Source: Saprospiraceae bacterium (GTDB taxonomy: Bacteria > Bacteroidota > Bacteroidia > Chitinophagales > Saprospiraceae). Taken from it: a DNA stretch of 64,000 bases. The stretch spans positions 1 to 64,000 of the forward strand of contig JANQSS010000070.1 in the NCBI GenBank assembly GCA_028279185.1, in the 5' to 3' direction. Every line of letters starts with the position of its first letter. Position 1 is the stretch's first letter. A program made the position numbers and the translations under genes. Below, in pieces: positions 24,935 to 33,896 of this stretch. The notes under the pieces were generated by a model. The model searched no databases, had not been told where the DNA came from, and saw only the letters and a list, made by a program, of their open reading frames with translations.

Positions 24935-25945
24935 ATGGTCCGATACAACTCCTTCTTTTTGAATTTCCTTCTTATAAGCCTTATTGCTTGTAACGGCGAA
25001 GTGAACTTAGATGAACTGTCATCTGCTGAGGCTCGATCAGTAATAAATCCTTATTCGATTGATCTAAAAAACAGCACGCTGCAATATGAAAATTGCGATT
25101 CCATGACGAATCATTTTCCAAACTCCCTTGATGGGTTACTAAACGACAATGGACAATCATATGCCATATATTTACAACCCGAGCAGTGCGAAAATGAAGA
25201 GGCAGAGTTATCCGGTAGTCCCTTTTATAAGCTACCCTGGAGAACAGGTTCCCAATCAACATCTCTCGGCCACGCATTAGCATTCGATGTCAAAAGTGTT
25301 AATCCGGATCATCTTAGCAAGCTTCGTACTGAAGTAGCCATTATTAACCATAATGACCCAAACCCCATCCAGATTGGAGATACGATTTTCTTTAAGTTCA
25401 ATCTATACATACACCACCACAGTCAACCTACTCAGCACCCCGGAAACTACTACACCACCATAAGTCAATTTTGGCAATGTCTGGGCGGCGGCTCCATCGG
25501 TTACAGTCCTCCTTTTACTGTGCGAATCAAGAGGGACCCCAACGACAGCACAAGTTTGTATACCTTGCAATTTGTAATTAGAAATGTAAACTACAATAAC
25601 AATGCGGGTTTTGTAATATACGAATACACGGTTAGCGACGATGAGTGGAATACATTCGTCTTGAACATTAAACCACATTACACGACCGACCAGGCCTTTG
25701 TTAAAATTTGGACGGCTCCAAATAACTTCGACTGCCAATTAAATCCCGATGTGAGTTGGGTTGGTGAATTAGGCTATGACCCCACGCCTCCAGCTTACGA
25801 TGGAACTTGTGATGGTTTTTTCGACATGCGTGTCGGTGTTTACAAGAATAGGCAAAGTAGAAGGACAAAAGTTTTCTTTGACGATGTCGTACTAGCAAGG
25901 GATTGCGAGTCGATGATTGCCGAAGAGGCTGCGCTTCCACAATAA
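24935..25945 (+). CDS. Lipoprotein resembling heparin-lyase-type polysaccharide lyases
   Basis: 336 residues. A lipoprotein signal with 'LLISLIAC' as lipobox (Cys near residue 19). The body is beta-rich with the order seen in the polysaccharide-lyase (PF14099, jelly-roll) fold: 'GDTIFFKFNLYIHHH', 'TISQFWQC', 'PPFTVRIKR', 'LQFVIRNVNY', 'WNTFVLNIKPHY', 'FVKIWTAPNN' and the C-terminal 'FDMRVGVYKNRQSRRTKVFF' with 'DDVVLARDC'. Likely outer-membrane-anchored and glycan-binding or -cleaving. Catalytic residues cannot be assigned by eye. Last gene of the accessory island, before mnmA. Confidence 0.65.
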   Translation: MVRYNSFFLNFLLISLIACNGEVNLDELSSAEARSVINPYSIDLKNSTLQYENCDSMTNHFPNSLDGLLNDNGQSYAIYLQPEQCENEEAELSGSPFYKLPWRTGSQSTSLGHALAFDVKSVNPDHLSKLRTEVAIINHNDPNPIQIGDTIFFKFNLYIHHHSQPTQHPGNYYTTISQFWQCLGGGSIGYSPPFTVRIKRDPNDSTSLYTLQFVIRNVNYNNNAGFVIYEYTVSDDEWNTFVLNIKPHYTTDQAFVKIWTAPNNFDCQLNPDVSWVGELGYDPTPPAYDGTCDGFFDMRVGVYKNRQSRRTKVFFDDVVLARDCESMIAEEAALPQ

Positions 25946-26063
25946 CAACTTGAACGATGATAGCGTCTAACTTATTTATACATCTTGCTTTCTGGTGTTC
26001 GTGTTTTCAATTAGAGGCAACGACTTCAAATCTCATCTAATTCCTTATGCCTAATTTTGCATC

Positions 26064-27176
26064 GTGAGCAAAAAAGGAAAAATACTCGTAGCCATGAGCG
26101 GTGGTATCGATAGCACCGTAACGGCCATGCTCCTGCATGATGAGGGCTATGAAGTGGTAGGTATGACCATGAAGACCTGGGACTATGCTTCATCCGGTGG
26201 GTCGAAAAAAGAAACTGGATGCTGTTCCCTTGATTCTATTAATGATGCGCGACAGGCCGCAGTCGATTTTGGATTCGCTCATTACATAATAGATATTCGC
26301 GAGGAATTTGGCGATTACGTCATCGACAATTTCGTCGATGAGTATGTTGCGGGGCGAACGCCCAATCCATGCATACTTTGCAATACGCACATCAAGTGGG
26401 AGGCAATGCTGCGGCGAGCGGATATGCTCGGCTGCGAGTTTATTGCCACCGGTCATTACGCACGTATTAAATACGAAAATGAGCGGTACTTCGTCTCAAA
26501 AGGTCTGGACGACAATAAAGATCAGTCCTATGTTCTGTGGGGACTTACACAGAATTGTCTCGCCCGCACAAAGTTTCCTTTGGCGGATTTGACCAAGCCT
26601 CAAATTCGAAAAATTGCAGCTGACAGAGGGTATGAAGCCTTGTCTAAAAAAGCGGAGAGCTATGAAATTTGCTTCGTACCTGATAATGATTATAGAAGTT
26701 TTTTGAAGCGGCGCGTGCCGGACCTCGAAGATGAAGTCAAAGGTGGTCACTTTATAGACCAAGACGGAAACAGATTAGGTGAACATGATGGATATCCATT
26801 TTATACGATAGGTCAGCGCCGAGGACTTGGTCGTGCCTTTGGTCAACCGATGTACGTAACATCTATCAATCCGGATACAAATACTGTAACGCTGGGTACC
26901 GAAGAAGAACTCAATCGACGAAGCATGCTCGTCTATAAAGAAAACTGGATGAAGTATCCAACACTGCCGAATAATCAAGAGTTTTTGACAAAAATCAGAT
27001 ATCGGGATGAAGGTGCTTTGGCATCTGTATCCAATCACGAAAAAGGTGTTCAGGTTGATTTTAATCACATGGTCAAAGGCATCGCACCGGGCCAATCAGC
27101 CGTATTCTACGAAGGAGATGATGTAATAGGCGGCGGTATAATTTTGGCTGGTAATACCTGGGGGTTTTCGTCATGA
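26064..27176 (+). CDS. mnmA: tRNA-specific 2-thiouridylase MnmA
   Basis: Puts sulfur on U34 of Lys, Glu and Gln tRNAs. 370 residues from a GTG start; the first ATG in frame (codon 11) would remove the first beta-strand, so GTG is preferred. The PP-loop 'AMSGGIDST' is at 10-18, the catalytic Cys103 is in 'NPCILCN' and the partner Cys203 in 'YEICFVPD'. 'DNKDQSYVLWGL' and 'GQRRGLG' are also family motifs. A TAATTTTG octamer at 26052-26059 just before the start could be a -7 element, which would make the leader very short. Overlaps the following lipoprotein gene by 4 bases. Confidence 0.96.
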   Translation: MSKKGKILVAMSGGIDSTVTAMLLHDEGYEVVGMTMKTWDYASSGGSKKETGCCSLDSINDARQAAVDFGFAHYIIDIREEFGDYVIDNFVDEYVAGRTPNPCILCNTHIKWEAMLRRADMLGCEFIATGHYARIKYENERYFVSKGLDDNKDQSYVLWGLTQNCLARTKFPLADLTKPQIRKIAADRGYEALSKKAESYEICFVPDNDYRSFLKRRVPDLEDEVKGGHFIDQDGNRLGEHDGYPFYTIGQRRGLGRAFGQPMYVTSINPDTNTVTLGTEEELNRRSMLVYKENWMKYPTLPNNQEFLTKIRYRDEGALASVSNHEKGVQVDFNHMVKGIAPGQSAVFYEGDDVIGGGIILAGNTWGFSS

Positions 27177-27940
27177 AGATTTTGATAAAGTATGCTCTAT
27201 TTCTGGTTATGACATGCGCTATCGGTTGCGCTGATGATTGCCAATCTTGTGAACCGATTTTTTCAAATAACCAATTAGAATTCACCAACCTCGGACAGCC
27301 ACATATACAGCTGTTTCAAGTCGATAGCGTGGCTGTAAACGGAGCGCCTGGAGATACCACTCATCGGCAATACATTTTGAAAGAGCATATTTCAGAAGGT
27401 TTTGATCAATCCGGCGCAATAAAGCAATTTAGAATTGAGCGTGAGCGATCTGCAGACGGAGGTTTGTCCTTTACTCCGTTATCAGGAGGCCGATATGAAG
27501 TAATTGGAAATGACGTCATACGAACAATCGGAAATTTGCCATTTCAAATTTTAGACCTTCCGGCTATAGTAAACAGTACATGGAATGGCGCTTCTTATTT
27601 TTCCCAACCTACTGAGCCTCTTTTGATAAATGGAGAACCCATTGATGTTTTTAAAGGTGATTGGCTTTCATCATTCGAAATCACAACATTTTCCAATTCT
27701 GAGGACGTAGAAGGCGTTAGGTATGATAGTGTCATTACAATCACACACGTAGACGTTGACGCATTAACAGAACGGCGATACTCAATAGAGAAGTACGCAT
27801 GGAAAGTGGGGTTAGTATATCGTGAAATGCAATTTTTTGATGAATTATGCGATCAGGTAGGCGACCCTTGCAAAAATGATCTGCCTTGGATTAATCGTGC
27901 AAATCGTGGCTTTTATTTGAAACAATGGCGTATCAATTAA
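27173..27940 (+). CDS. Lipoprotein of unknown function
   Basis: 255 residues with a lipoprotein signal, 'VMTCAIGCADDC' (lipobox Ala-Ile-Gly-Cys). The mature part is beta-rich with 'IRTIGNLPFQILDLP' and 'TWNGASYFSQPTEP', and a Cys pair near the C-terminus. Several Bacteroidota lipoproteins with a 'W(N/K)G' block look alike, but I do not name a family. It is locked into an overlapping gene row: 4 bases with mnmA, 16 bases with rimM. Confidence 0.75.
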   Translation: MKILIKYALFLVMTCAIGCADDCQSCEPIFSNNQLEFTNLGQPHIQLFQVDSVAVNGAPGDTTHRQYILKEHISEGFDQSGAIKQFRIERERSADGGLSFTPLSGGRYEVIGNDVIRTIGNLPFQILDLPAIVNSTWNGASYFSQPTEPLLINGEPIDVFKGDWLSSFEITTFSNSEDVEGVRYDSVITITHVDVDALTERRYSIEKYAWKVGLVYREMQFFDELCDQVGDPCKNDLPWINRANRGFYLKQWRIN

Positions 27941-28452
27941 ATGCATATCAAACCATTGGAAAACTTGGGAAAACCTTCGGTTTAGAGGGTTGGGTTCGGT
28001 TTAAAACCGATGTTGCAGGTGAGGCGATTATAGCGTCTTGTCTTAAATATAACCGAGCTGTCTTTGTCCAAATTGATTCATTTAAAATTCCATTTTTTAT
28101 TAAAAAATTAGATCAAAACAGACAACTCATTCAATTTAAAAAAATTAATTCACAGGAAGAATTAAGAGAATTGACCGGGGCATCATTGTTTGTTGATTCA
28201 ACGTCAGAATTTTCTACTACTACATCACAAGTCGATCGATTAGCCCAATTTACAATCTTCGATGAGCATACGAACTTCGATCTTGGCCGGATAATTAAAA
28301 TAGAAGAATATCCAGCACATCCTATGGCTACAGTAAGAATAAATGATAACGATATTCTCATTCCTTTGGTTGAAGAATTCATAGTGGATATAAATCCAGA
28401 TGAAATGCGTATTATTATGAAATTACCAGAAGGACTTTATGATTTGGTTTAG
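27925..28452 (+). CDS. rimM: Ribosome maturation factor RimM
   Basis: 175 residues, normal length. The N-terminal RimM barrel has 'TIGKLGKTFGLEGWVRFKT', the C-terminal PRC-barrel 'DILIPLVEEFIVDINPDEMR' and 'LPEGLYDL'. Binds the 30S head and ribosomal protein S19 during 16S rRNA maturation. Overlaps the lipoprotein gene before it by 16 bases and the GH18-like gene after it by 14. rimM is usually with rpsP and trmD, which is not the case here. Confidence 0.92.
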   Translation: MAYQLNAYQTIGKLGKTFGLEGWVRFKTDVAGEAIIASCLKYNRAVFVQIDSFKIPFFIKKLDQNRQLIQFKKINSQEELRELTGASLFVDSTSEFSTTTSQVDRLAQFTIFDEHTNFDLGRIIKIEEYPAHPMATVRINDNDILIPLVEEFIVDINPDEMRIIMKLPEGLYDLV

Positions 28453-29650
28453 TCGCACAAAACGGATTCTTTTATTATGTTTTTGGGTTACATGTTCGAC
28501 TGCTTATAGTCAGAATTTCAAGGTCATCGGATACATTCCGTACTACCGATTTCAACTGGTTGATGAATTTGAATTCGACAAAGTTACACACGTGAATCTT
28601 GCATTTGCAAACCCTGATATGGAGGGCAACTTATCAGTTGGAGGGCGGAATATTAATCCAGTTGTGAGTGCTGCTCATGATCATAATGTCAAGGTCTTTT
28701 TATCGCTGGCAGGCGGTGCCCTAACATCATCTTGGGCTGCAGCCTGGAGGCACCTCATGATGGAAGAGAATCGCAGTGATTTCATTCATAAAATAATGCA
28801 ATTCTCTTTATTGCATGAGCTCGACGGAATAGATATGGACTTAGAGTGGTCGCATGTCGATGAACTATACAGTGGATTTGTCTTAGAGTTACGCGATTCA
28901 GTTGATGTCTATGGATTCGAGTTGACCGCCGCCTTGCCTGGAACATACCGTTATCCTGATATTAATGCCGAAGCTTTGGCCGCTTTTGACTGGATAAATA
29001 TGATGGTTTACGATTTGCGCGGACCTTGGGATCCCGATAATCCGGGCCCCCATTCGCCTTTATCCTTTGCACACAGTTCAATCAATTATTGGGAAGGACA
29101 AGGCGTTTCTTCTGATAGATTAACATTGGGCTTACCGTTTTATGGGTATGACTTCACAGATAAAAATGATGTGCATGCATTGACATACAATCAAATTGTG
29201 CACATTGATTCTTTGAATGCGTACAGGGACCAGGATGGTGCTATTTATTACAATGGGATTCCGACAATTGAGATAAAAACTCAATTGGCTATTGATGAGC
29301 TCTCAGGAATAATGATGTGGGAACTTGGCCAAGATCATTTTGGCGAATATTCGCTTCTAGCTGCTGTTGACGCCGTCGTCCAAACAAACACTAGTGGCAT
29401 TGTAGAAGAAACTAAGGTTGATTTTCTGATTTACCCTAATCCCTTTAGCGACTATCTAAATTTTTATTCCGCAAATAAAATTAATGGAGAGCTTAGAGTA
29501 TATTCCGTTACCGGAGCACTTGTATATGCTCGAGATAAGATTTCTATCGAGCACACAAAAATTGAATTAACGCACTTGCCAGCCGGCTCATATATATTGC
29601 AAGTGATCGCGCCTTCCACTATGACATCAAGAAAAATAATAAAACGGTAG
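28439..29650 (+). CDS. Secreted GH18-family glycoside hydrolase with T9SS type A sorting domain
   Basis: 403 residues. Signal peptide 'LLLCFWVTCSTAYSQ'. A TIM-barrel of the chitinase/endo-N-acetylglucosaminidase family 18 follows: 'FKVIGYIPYYR', 'KVTHVNLAFANP', 'VKVFLSLAGG' and the active-site strand 'LDGIDMDLEW', which satisfies the DxxDxDxE rule with Glu136 as acid. 'INMMVYDLRG' and 'GIMMWELGQD' are further barrel motifs. The last 75 residues, from 'IYPNPFSDYLNFYS', form a type A sorting signal. Probably secreted through T9SS to degrade chitin-like or peptidoglycan-like glycans. Terminator at 29667-29700. Confidence 0.92.
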   Translation: MIWFSRTKRILLLCFWVTCSTAYSQNFKVIGYIPYYRFQLVDEFEFDKVTHVNLAFANPDMEGNLSVGGRNINPVVSAAHDHNVKVFLSLAGGALTSSWAAAWRHLMMEENRSDFIHKIMQFSLLHELDGIDMDLEWSHVDELYSGFVLELRDSVDVYGFELTAALPGTYRYPDINAEALAAFDWINMMVYDLRGPWDPDNPGPHSPLSFAHSSINYWEGQGVSSDRLTLGLPFYGYDFTDKNDVHALTYNQIVHIDSLNAYRDQDGAIYYNGIPTIEIKTQLAIDELSGIMMWELGQDHFGEYSLLAAVDAVVQTNTSGIVEETKVDFLIYPNPFSDYLNFYSANKINGELRVYSVTGALVYARDKISIEHTKIELTHLPAGSYILQVIAPSTMTSRKIIKR

Positions 29651-29658
29651 TGTAAAAA

Positions 29659-29892
29659 TCATTCCCAAAATATGTTCATTTGGCTTCGAACATATTTTTT
29701 AATATTCACCCAAAATGCCAAAATAAGATAAATAAAGATAGGCGAACCGAGCGTCAGAAGTGAGGTGTATACAAAGTACAACCTAATTTTAGAGCTAGCA
29801 ACTCCCATCATTTCACCCAATTGGGCACAGACACCAAAGAGCGAACGCTCGAAAAAAGACTTGATATAATCCATGACAACTGTTACCGACAT
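29659..29892 (-). CDS. PspC-like small membrane protein
   Basis: 77 residues: 'FFERSLFGVCAQLGEMMGV' then a helix 'LYFVYTSLLTLGSPIFIYL'-type segment (written in part: 'SPIFIYLILAFWVN') match PspC, the inner-membrane partner of the phage-shock response. The usual long C-terminal part is absent, as in many short PspC proteins. Its 3' end codes through the inverted repeat that forms the terminator of the converging GH18 gene. Confidence 0.8.
   Translation of the reverse strand: MSVTVVMDYIKSFFERSLFGVCAQLGEMMGVASSKIRLYFVYTSLLTLGSPIFIYLILAFWVNIKKYVRSQMNIFWE
29667..29700 (+). terminator. Intrinsic terminator of the GH18 gene, inside the end of the pspC-like gene
   Basis: AAATATGTTC and GAACATATTT, about 10 bp stem, with a run of T after it on the plus strand. 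The minus-strand PspC-like coding sequence (stop at 29659) runs through the whole hairpin. Confidence 0.7.
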
Positions 29893-30040
29893 CTATCTAG
29901 ATTAACGATTACAAATCGAATCGATTGCAAATTATGAGTAAGAAAGCTACTAATCAGATTTAATCAAACCGCCTTCTCATGTCACATTCAATGCGCAACC
30001 GACCTATGCAAGATACATATATATTTCGTTAATTTGTTGT

Positions 30041-31057
30041 ATGAATCCCTATCTCGATGCAGATTCCGTATCGCCAGAGGAAAAAACCCTTGAGCGCGCG
30101 TTGCGACCTGAAAGACTAGATGACTTTTCGGGGCAAAGAAAAATTGTTGATAATCTCGCTGTATTTATAGAAGCCGCTCGGCGCAGGGAGGAAGCGCTTG
30201 ATCACGTTCTTCTGCACGGGCCTCCAGGATTAGGTAAAACGACCCTTTCTCATATTATAGCCAATGAATTGGGTGCTCACCTTGTCATGTCTTCCGGACC
30301 TGTACTGGAAAAGCCAGGAGACCTGGCCGGAATTCTTACCAATTTGAAAGAGGGTGACGTTCTTTTTATAGATGAAATTCACCGACTGAATAATGTTGTC
30401 GAAGAATATCTATACTCTGCCATGGAGGACTATCGCATTGATATTATGATCGATAGCGGACCAAATGCCAGAACGATCCAGATCGATCTAAATCCCTTCA
30501 CACTGGTAGGCGCTACTACACGTATGGGCCTGTTGACCTCACCCATGCGCGCGCGCTTTGGAATAACGTGCCACCTTGATTATTACGACATCGATACACT
30601 GGATATGATTGTCCATCGTTCGGCGACTATCCTAGGCATCGAAATAAAAGATGAAGGCGCGATGGAGATAGCGCGCAGAAGCAGGGGCACACCGAGAATT
30701 GCCAATTCCTTGCTTAGGCGTGTCCGTGATTTTGCCCAAATAAAGGGAAATGGAACAATCGACTTACAAATCGCTAAGTACAGTTTAAAAGCGCTAAACG
30801 TCGATGACGGTGGATTGGATGAAATGGACAATCGTATATTATCCTGTATCATTCATAAATTCAATGGTGGACCTGTGGGAATAACAACCATAGGTACAGC
30901 AGTGGGAGAGGAGAGTGGTACCATTGAGGAAGTATACGAGCCCTTTTTGATTATGGAAGGTTATATACAACGAACTCCTAGAGGACGACTGGCGACAGCC
31001 AAAGCCTATCAACATCTGGGAGCAGAACGAGATGGAAATACGCCAACCTTATTTTAG
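30041..31057 (+). CDS. ruvB: Holliday junction branch migration DNA helicase RuvB
   Basis: 338 residues, family length. AAA+ core: Walker A 'GPPGLGKTT' at 60-68, Walker B 'FIDEIHR', sensor 1 'GATTR', Arg finger region 'MRARFGI', and a C-terminal winged helix with '[16 protein letters not shown]'. N-terminal '[17 protein letters not shown]' is diagnostic. Drives branch migration with RuvA. Monocistronic here; converges with the TolC-like gene. Confidence 0.98.
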   Translation: MNPYLDADSVSPEEKTLERALRPERLDDFSGQRKIVDNLAVFIEAARRREEALDHVLLHGPPGLGKTTLSHIIANELGAHLVMSSGPVLEKPGDLAGILTNLKEGDVLFIDEIHRLNNVVEEYLYSAMEDYRIDIMIDSGPNARTIQIDLNPFTLVGATTRMGLLTSPMRARFGITCHLDYYDIDTLDMIVHRSATILGIEIKDEGAMEIARRSRGTPRIANSLLRRVRDFAQIKGNGTIDLQIAKYSLKALNVDDGGLDEMDNRILSCIIHKFNGGPVGITTIGTAVGEESGTIEEVYEPFLIMEGYIQRTPRGRLATAKAYQHLGAERDGNTPTLF

Positions 31058-31113
31058 CTCAATATTTTTTTGCTGTCGAGATTAATTAATCCGTTTATCT
31101 AGATTGTGTTGCA

Positions 31114-32586
31114 TCAATCGTATTCTATTTTCTTTCCAGAAACGAAATCGTAAAGGGTTAGCCCACGAATTTCGTAATAGCCGAGATAGTAATTACGTAA
31201 ACTGGCATAATAGTTTTTTCGTGCGGATTCTTTTTCTGCCAAAGCTTGATTTAAATCGAGCGCGTCGACTTTATCAATACTGTATCTTTTGCGTGTAATG
31301 TCTAGTCTTTTTTGAGCAACCTCATACGATGACTTTGAAAAATCCAATCTATTTTTCAGCAGTGCTAGTCGACGCACACGAATATCGATGGCACGCTCGA
31401 AGGCTTCTTCTTCCTGTTCCAACGTGATTTTGGTTAGTGCCAGTTGACTATTGGCGATTTCTCTTTCTGCTTTGCTGCGACCCCAATCTGCCAAAGGTAA
31501 TTGAAGAGATAGTGAAATACGTTCCTGGTCGAGTAAATTTTGATAGGCCTTCGACAGTGTATTATCCGTTTGAGAAAGACCGAACTGACCTTGAATATTA
31601 ATATTGACCCCATTGTTTTTATCGGCTTCGTCCACAGCCCTCTCGGCTTCAAGAAGTCGTCGTTGAAAAGCCGTAATTACAGATCTATTTTTCTTTGCCC
31701 AGGCCATCGCTTCATCCGGATCTATATTAACCAAAGCAAATTCAACGGGCTCTAATAAATTAAAATAAATCTCTTCTTGAATGTTCATTAGCTTGCGCAA
31801 TTCTTCAGCGGTATTATCTAAATCAATTTTTGCCTGAACTTGAGCAAACTCGGCAGATCGGACCGTTAATTCAATTTGCAACAAATCAGTTTCTGCAATT
31901 CTGCCTACGGAATATCTGCCCTTTGATAATGCATATAATGAGTCAGCATTGAGTTTATCCAAGTTGGCCGCTTCCAAATCAAGTTGCGCGATATAATATT
32001 CAAAAAATGCCTGAACAGCTGAAAAGGCAATTTCCTCCATTTCTTCAATATAGGCGCGTTCTGACTCTTCATAAATTAACGGTTCGATCTTTTGACTCCA
32101 TTTATGTTGATTGTGCTGAAATAACGGCTGCGTGAGTCCAAGTGAAATAGGCGTTGAAAAATAGGATGTCGAACCCGAGTTGCTGCCGTCTAAAATATCA
32201 AGTCTTTCAAGCCCGGAATAGAGAAATATACGCGTTCCAAGCGAAGGAATGGTCTGGCCGATGCGCAGGCCGACGTCTGCGGATGTAAACGACTGAGGAA
32301 TAAATGTGATGCTACCATCAGGTTGTGTCACACGGCTGATCGAACGATTGAAATTCGGAATAGTTGCTTCCGCAGTCAGACTTGGTTTATATTGACCCTG
32401 AAAAGCTGTATAACGCCAATATTGATTGGTCAATTTTGTTTTGGCAAGTGTGGTACGCCGCGTCTTACCCTGTGCCGCTTCAATCACTTGTTCAAGCGTC
32501 ATCGTTTGTTCAGATTTTTGGCAAACAGCGGAATAGACCCAAAGTGAATTTAATAACAGCAGAAGAATAGTTCGTTTTATTTGCAT
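31114..32586 (-). CDS. TolC-family outer-membrane efflux protein
   Basis: 490 residues: signal peptide 'MQIKRTILLLLLNSLWVYSAVCQ', then two copies of the OEP repeat made of long helices and beta-hairpins, e.g. 'LTLEQVIEAAQ'-like start, 'LSLQLPLADWGRSKAERE' and 'ALDLNQALAEKESARKNYYA'. Forms the outer-membrane channel of an export complex. It lies 2 bases downstream of the permease gene and is the last gene of an adaptor-permease-TolC set. Confidence 0.93.
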   Translation of the reverse strand: MQIKRTILLLLLNSLWVYSAVCQKSEQTMTLEQVIEAAQGKTRRTTLAKTKLTNQYWRYTAFQGQYKPSLTAEATIPNFNRSISRVTQPDGSITFIPQSFTSADVGLRIGQTIPSLGTRIFLYSGLERLDILDGSNSGSTSYFSTPISLGLTQPLFQHNQHKWSQKIEPLIYEESERAYIEEMEEIAFSAVQAFFEYYIAQLDLEAANLDKLNADSLYALSKGRYSVGRIAETDLLQIELTVRSAEFAQVQAKIDLDNTAEELRKLMNIQEEIYFNLLEPVEFALVNIDPDEAMAWAKKNRSVITAFQRRLLEAERAVDEADKNNGVNINIQGQFGLSQTDNTLSKAYQNLLDQERISLSLQLPLADWGRSKAEREIANSQLALTKITLEQEEEAFERAIDIRVRRLALLKNRLDFSKSSYEVAQKRLDITRKRYSIDKVDALDLNQALAEKESARKNYYASLRNYYLGYYEIRGLTLYDFVSGKKIEYD

Positions 32587-32588
32587 AT

Positions 32589-33896
32589 TTAATCTGATCT
32601 TAATGCCTTGACAGGATCTTGTTGTGCAGCTTTCCGAGCTGGAAGATATCCAAAAATTAATCCTACACTTACAGCCACACCAAAGGATAACACTATAGAA
32701 ACCAGGTCGAGTGCTGTTGTAATTTCGGAATACCCGGCTATAATTTCTGCTGCAACTATTCCAACCACAATGCCAATAAGACCACCGAGTAAACTAATCA
32801 CTGTTGCCTCCAATAAAAACTGCATGGCAATGTCGCGTTGGTCTGCGCCAACAGATCGTCGTATTCCAATTTCCTTTATTCGTTCCAATACCGATGCCAG
32901 CATAATGTTCATGATGCCTATTCCTCCTACTAAAAGTGATATCCCTGCAATGATAGCTAAGACGAAATTTAAAGTTTGCTGGGTACTTTGTCTTTGTTTA
33001 ATGAGAAGTTCAGGAATATCGAACGAAACGTCCTCGACATCGTTGTGACGTCGAAGTAGTGCACGCTTGGCTACCGAAGCCGTTGACCGTAATTCATCAT
33101 TGTCGTCAACCTTAAGCAAAACCCGATCAAGCTGATGATAATTTTTTGTTTTGCCACCTCTTCTGCCTCGTGAGGCAACATCTGACTTATCAATCCGACT
33201 TCTATTTTCCAAACGTTGGATGGCGGTCTTCGCTGGTATGTAGATATAGTCATTGAAATTGCCAAGCGACTTTGAATTATCAGAACTAATATCTTTTTTA
33301 TCGAGGACACCGATCACGGAAAACCATTGACGCCCACATTTTATTTTCGATCCTATGGGTGATTTATTTTGAAAATACTTTCGCTTGACTGCTGATCCGA
33401 TTATACACACCGGACTTCCTACCGACTGATGATAATTAGAAAAGAAATTACCCTCATTAATAGTTAGGTTAAATATTTTAAAATAATCGTTCCAAACTCC
33501 TTGACAAGTTCCAGTTCCGCTGGCGGCGCTGGATGTAAATTGTTTTTTAATTGCAATTTCGGGCGAGATATTTCGTAAGCTAGGTAATAAATTTTTAAGC
33601 GCTAAAACATCTTCCATACCGAGGCCTGGAGAATATTTCTTTTTTTCTTCGGCGTCCACGTTATTTTCTTTTTCCTCTTCTTGTTCTTCGACTGACAGCG
33701 CAGCAATGAAAATATTATTCGTACCGATTTCTTCTAGCTGAGCTATAATCGCTTGCTGGGCTCCTCGACCTATTGCCATCATGGCTATGACTGCCGCCAC
33801 TCCAAATATGATTCCCAGTGCTGTTAGAAACGCTCTTAGTTTATTGCGTGCAACACCTTCAAAGGCAAGCGTAATGTTTCTTAAAAATGAGCCCAC
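32589..33896 (-). CDS. MacB/FtsX-type ABC permease without a fused ATPase domain
   Basis: 435 residues: one N-terminal membrane helix ('RAFLTALGIIFGVAAVIAM'), a large periplasmic MacB-PCD domain of about 230 residues, and three C-terminal helices ('FVLAIIAGISLLVGGIGIMN', 'EIGIRRSVGAD' coupling loop). The protein starts directly with the permease and no ATP-binding domain gene lies within this set, so the ATPase must be encoded elsewhere. It overlaps the adaptor gene by one base, and the TolC gene follows after 2 bases. The periplasmic part has an acidic 'SVEEQEEEKENNVDAEEKKK' insert. Probably exports a lipid, peptide or drug. Confidence 0.92.
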   Translation of the reverse strand: MGSFLRNITLAFEGVARNKLRAFLTALGIIFGVAAVIAMMAIGRGAQQAIIAQLEEIGTNNIFIAALSVEEQEEEKENNVDAEEKKKYSPGLGMEDVLALKNLLPSLRNISPEIAIKKQFTSSAASGTGTCQGVWNDYFKIFNLTINEGNFFSNYHQSVGSPVCIIGSAVKRKYFQNKSPIGSKIKCGRQWFSVIGVLDKKDISSDNSKSLGNFNDYIYIPAKTAIQRLENRSRIDKSDVASRGRRGGKTKNYHQLDRVLLKVDDNDELRSTASVAKRALLRRHNDVEDVSFDIPELLIKQRQSTQQTLNFVLAIIAGISLLVGGIGIMNIMLASVLERIKEIGIRRSVGADQRDIAMQFLLEATVISLLGGLIGIVVGIVAAEIIAGYSEITTALDLVSIVLSFGVAVSVGLIFGYLPARKAAQQDPVKALRSD

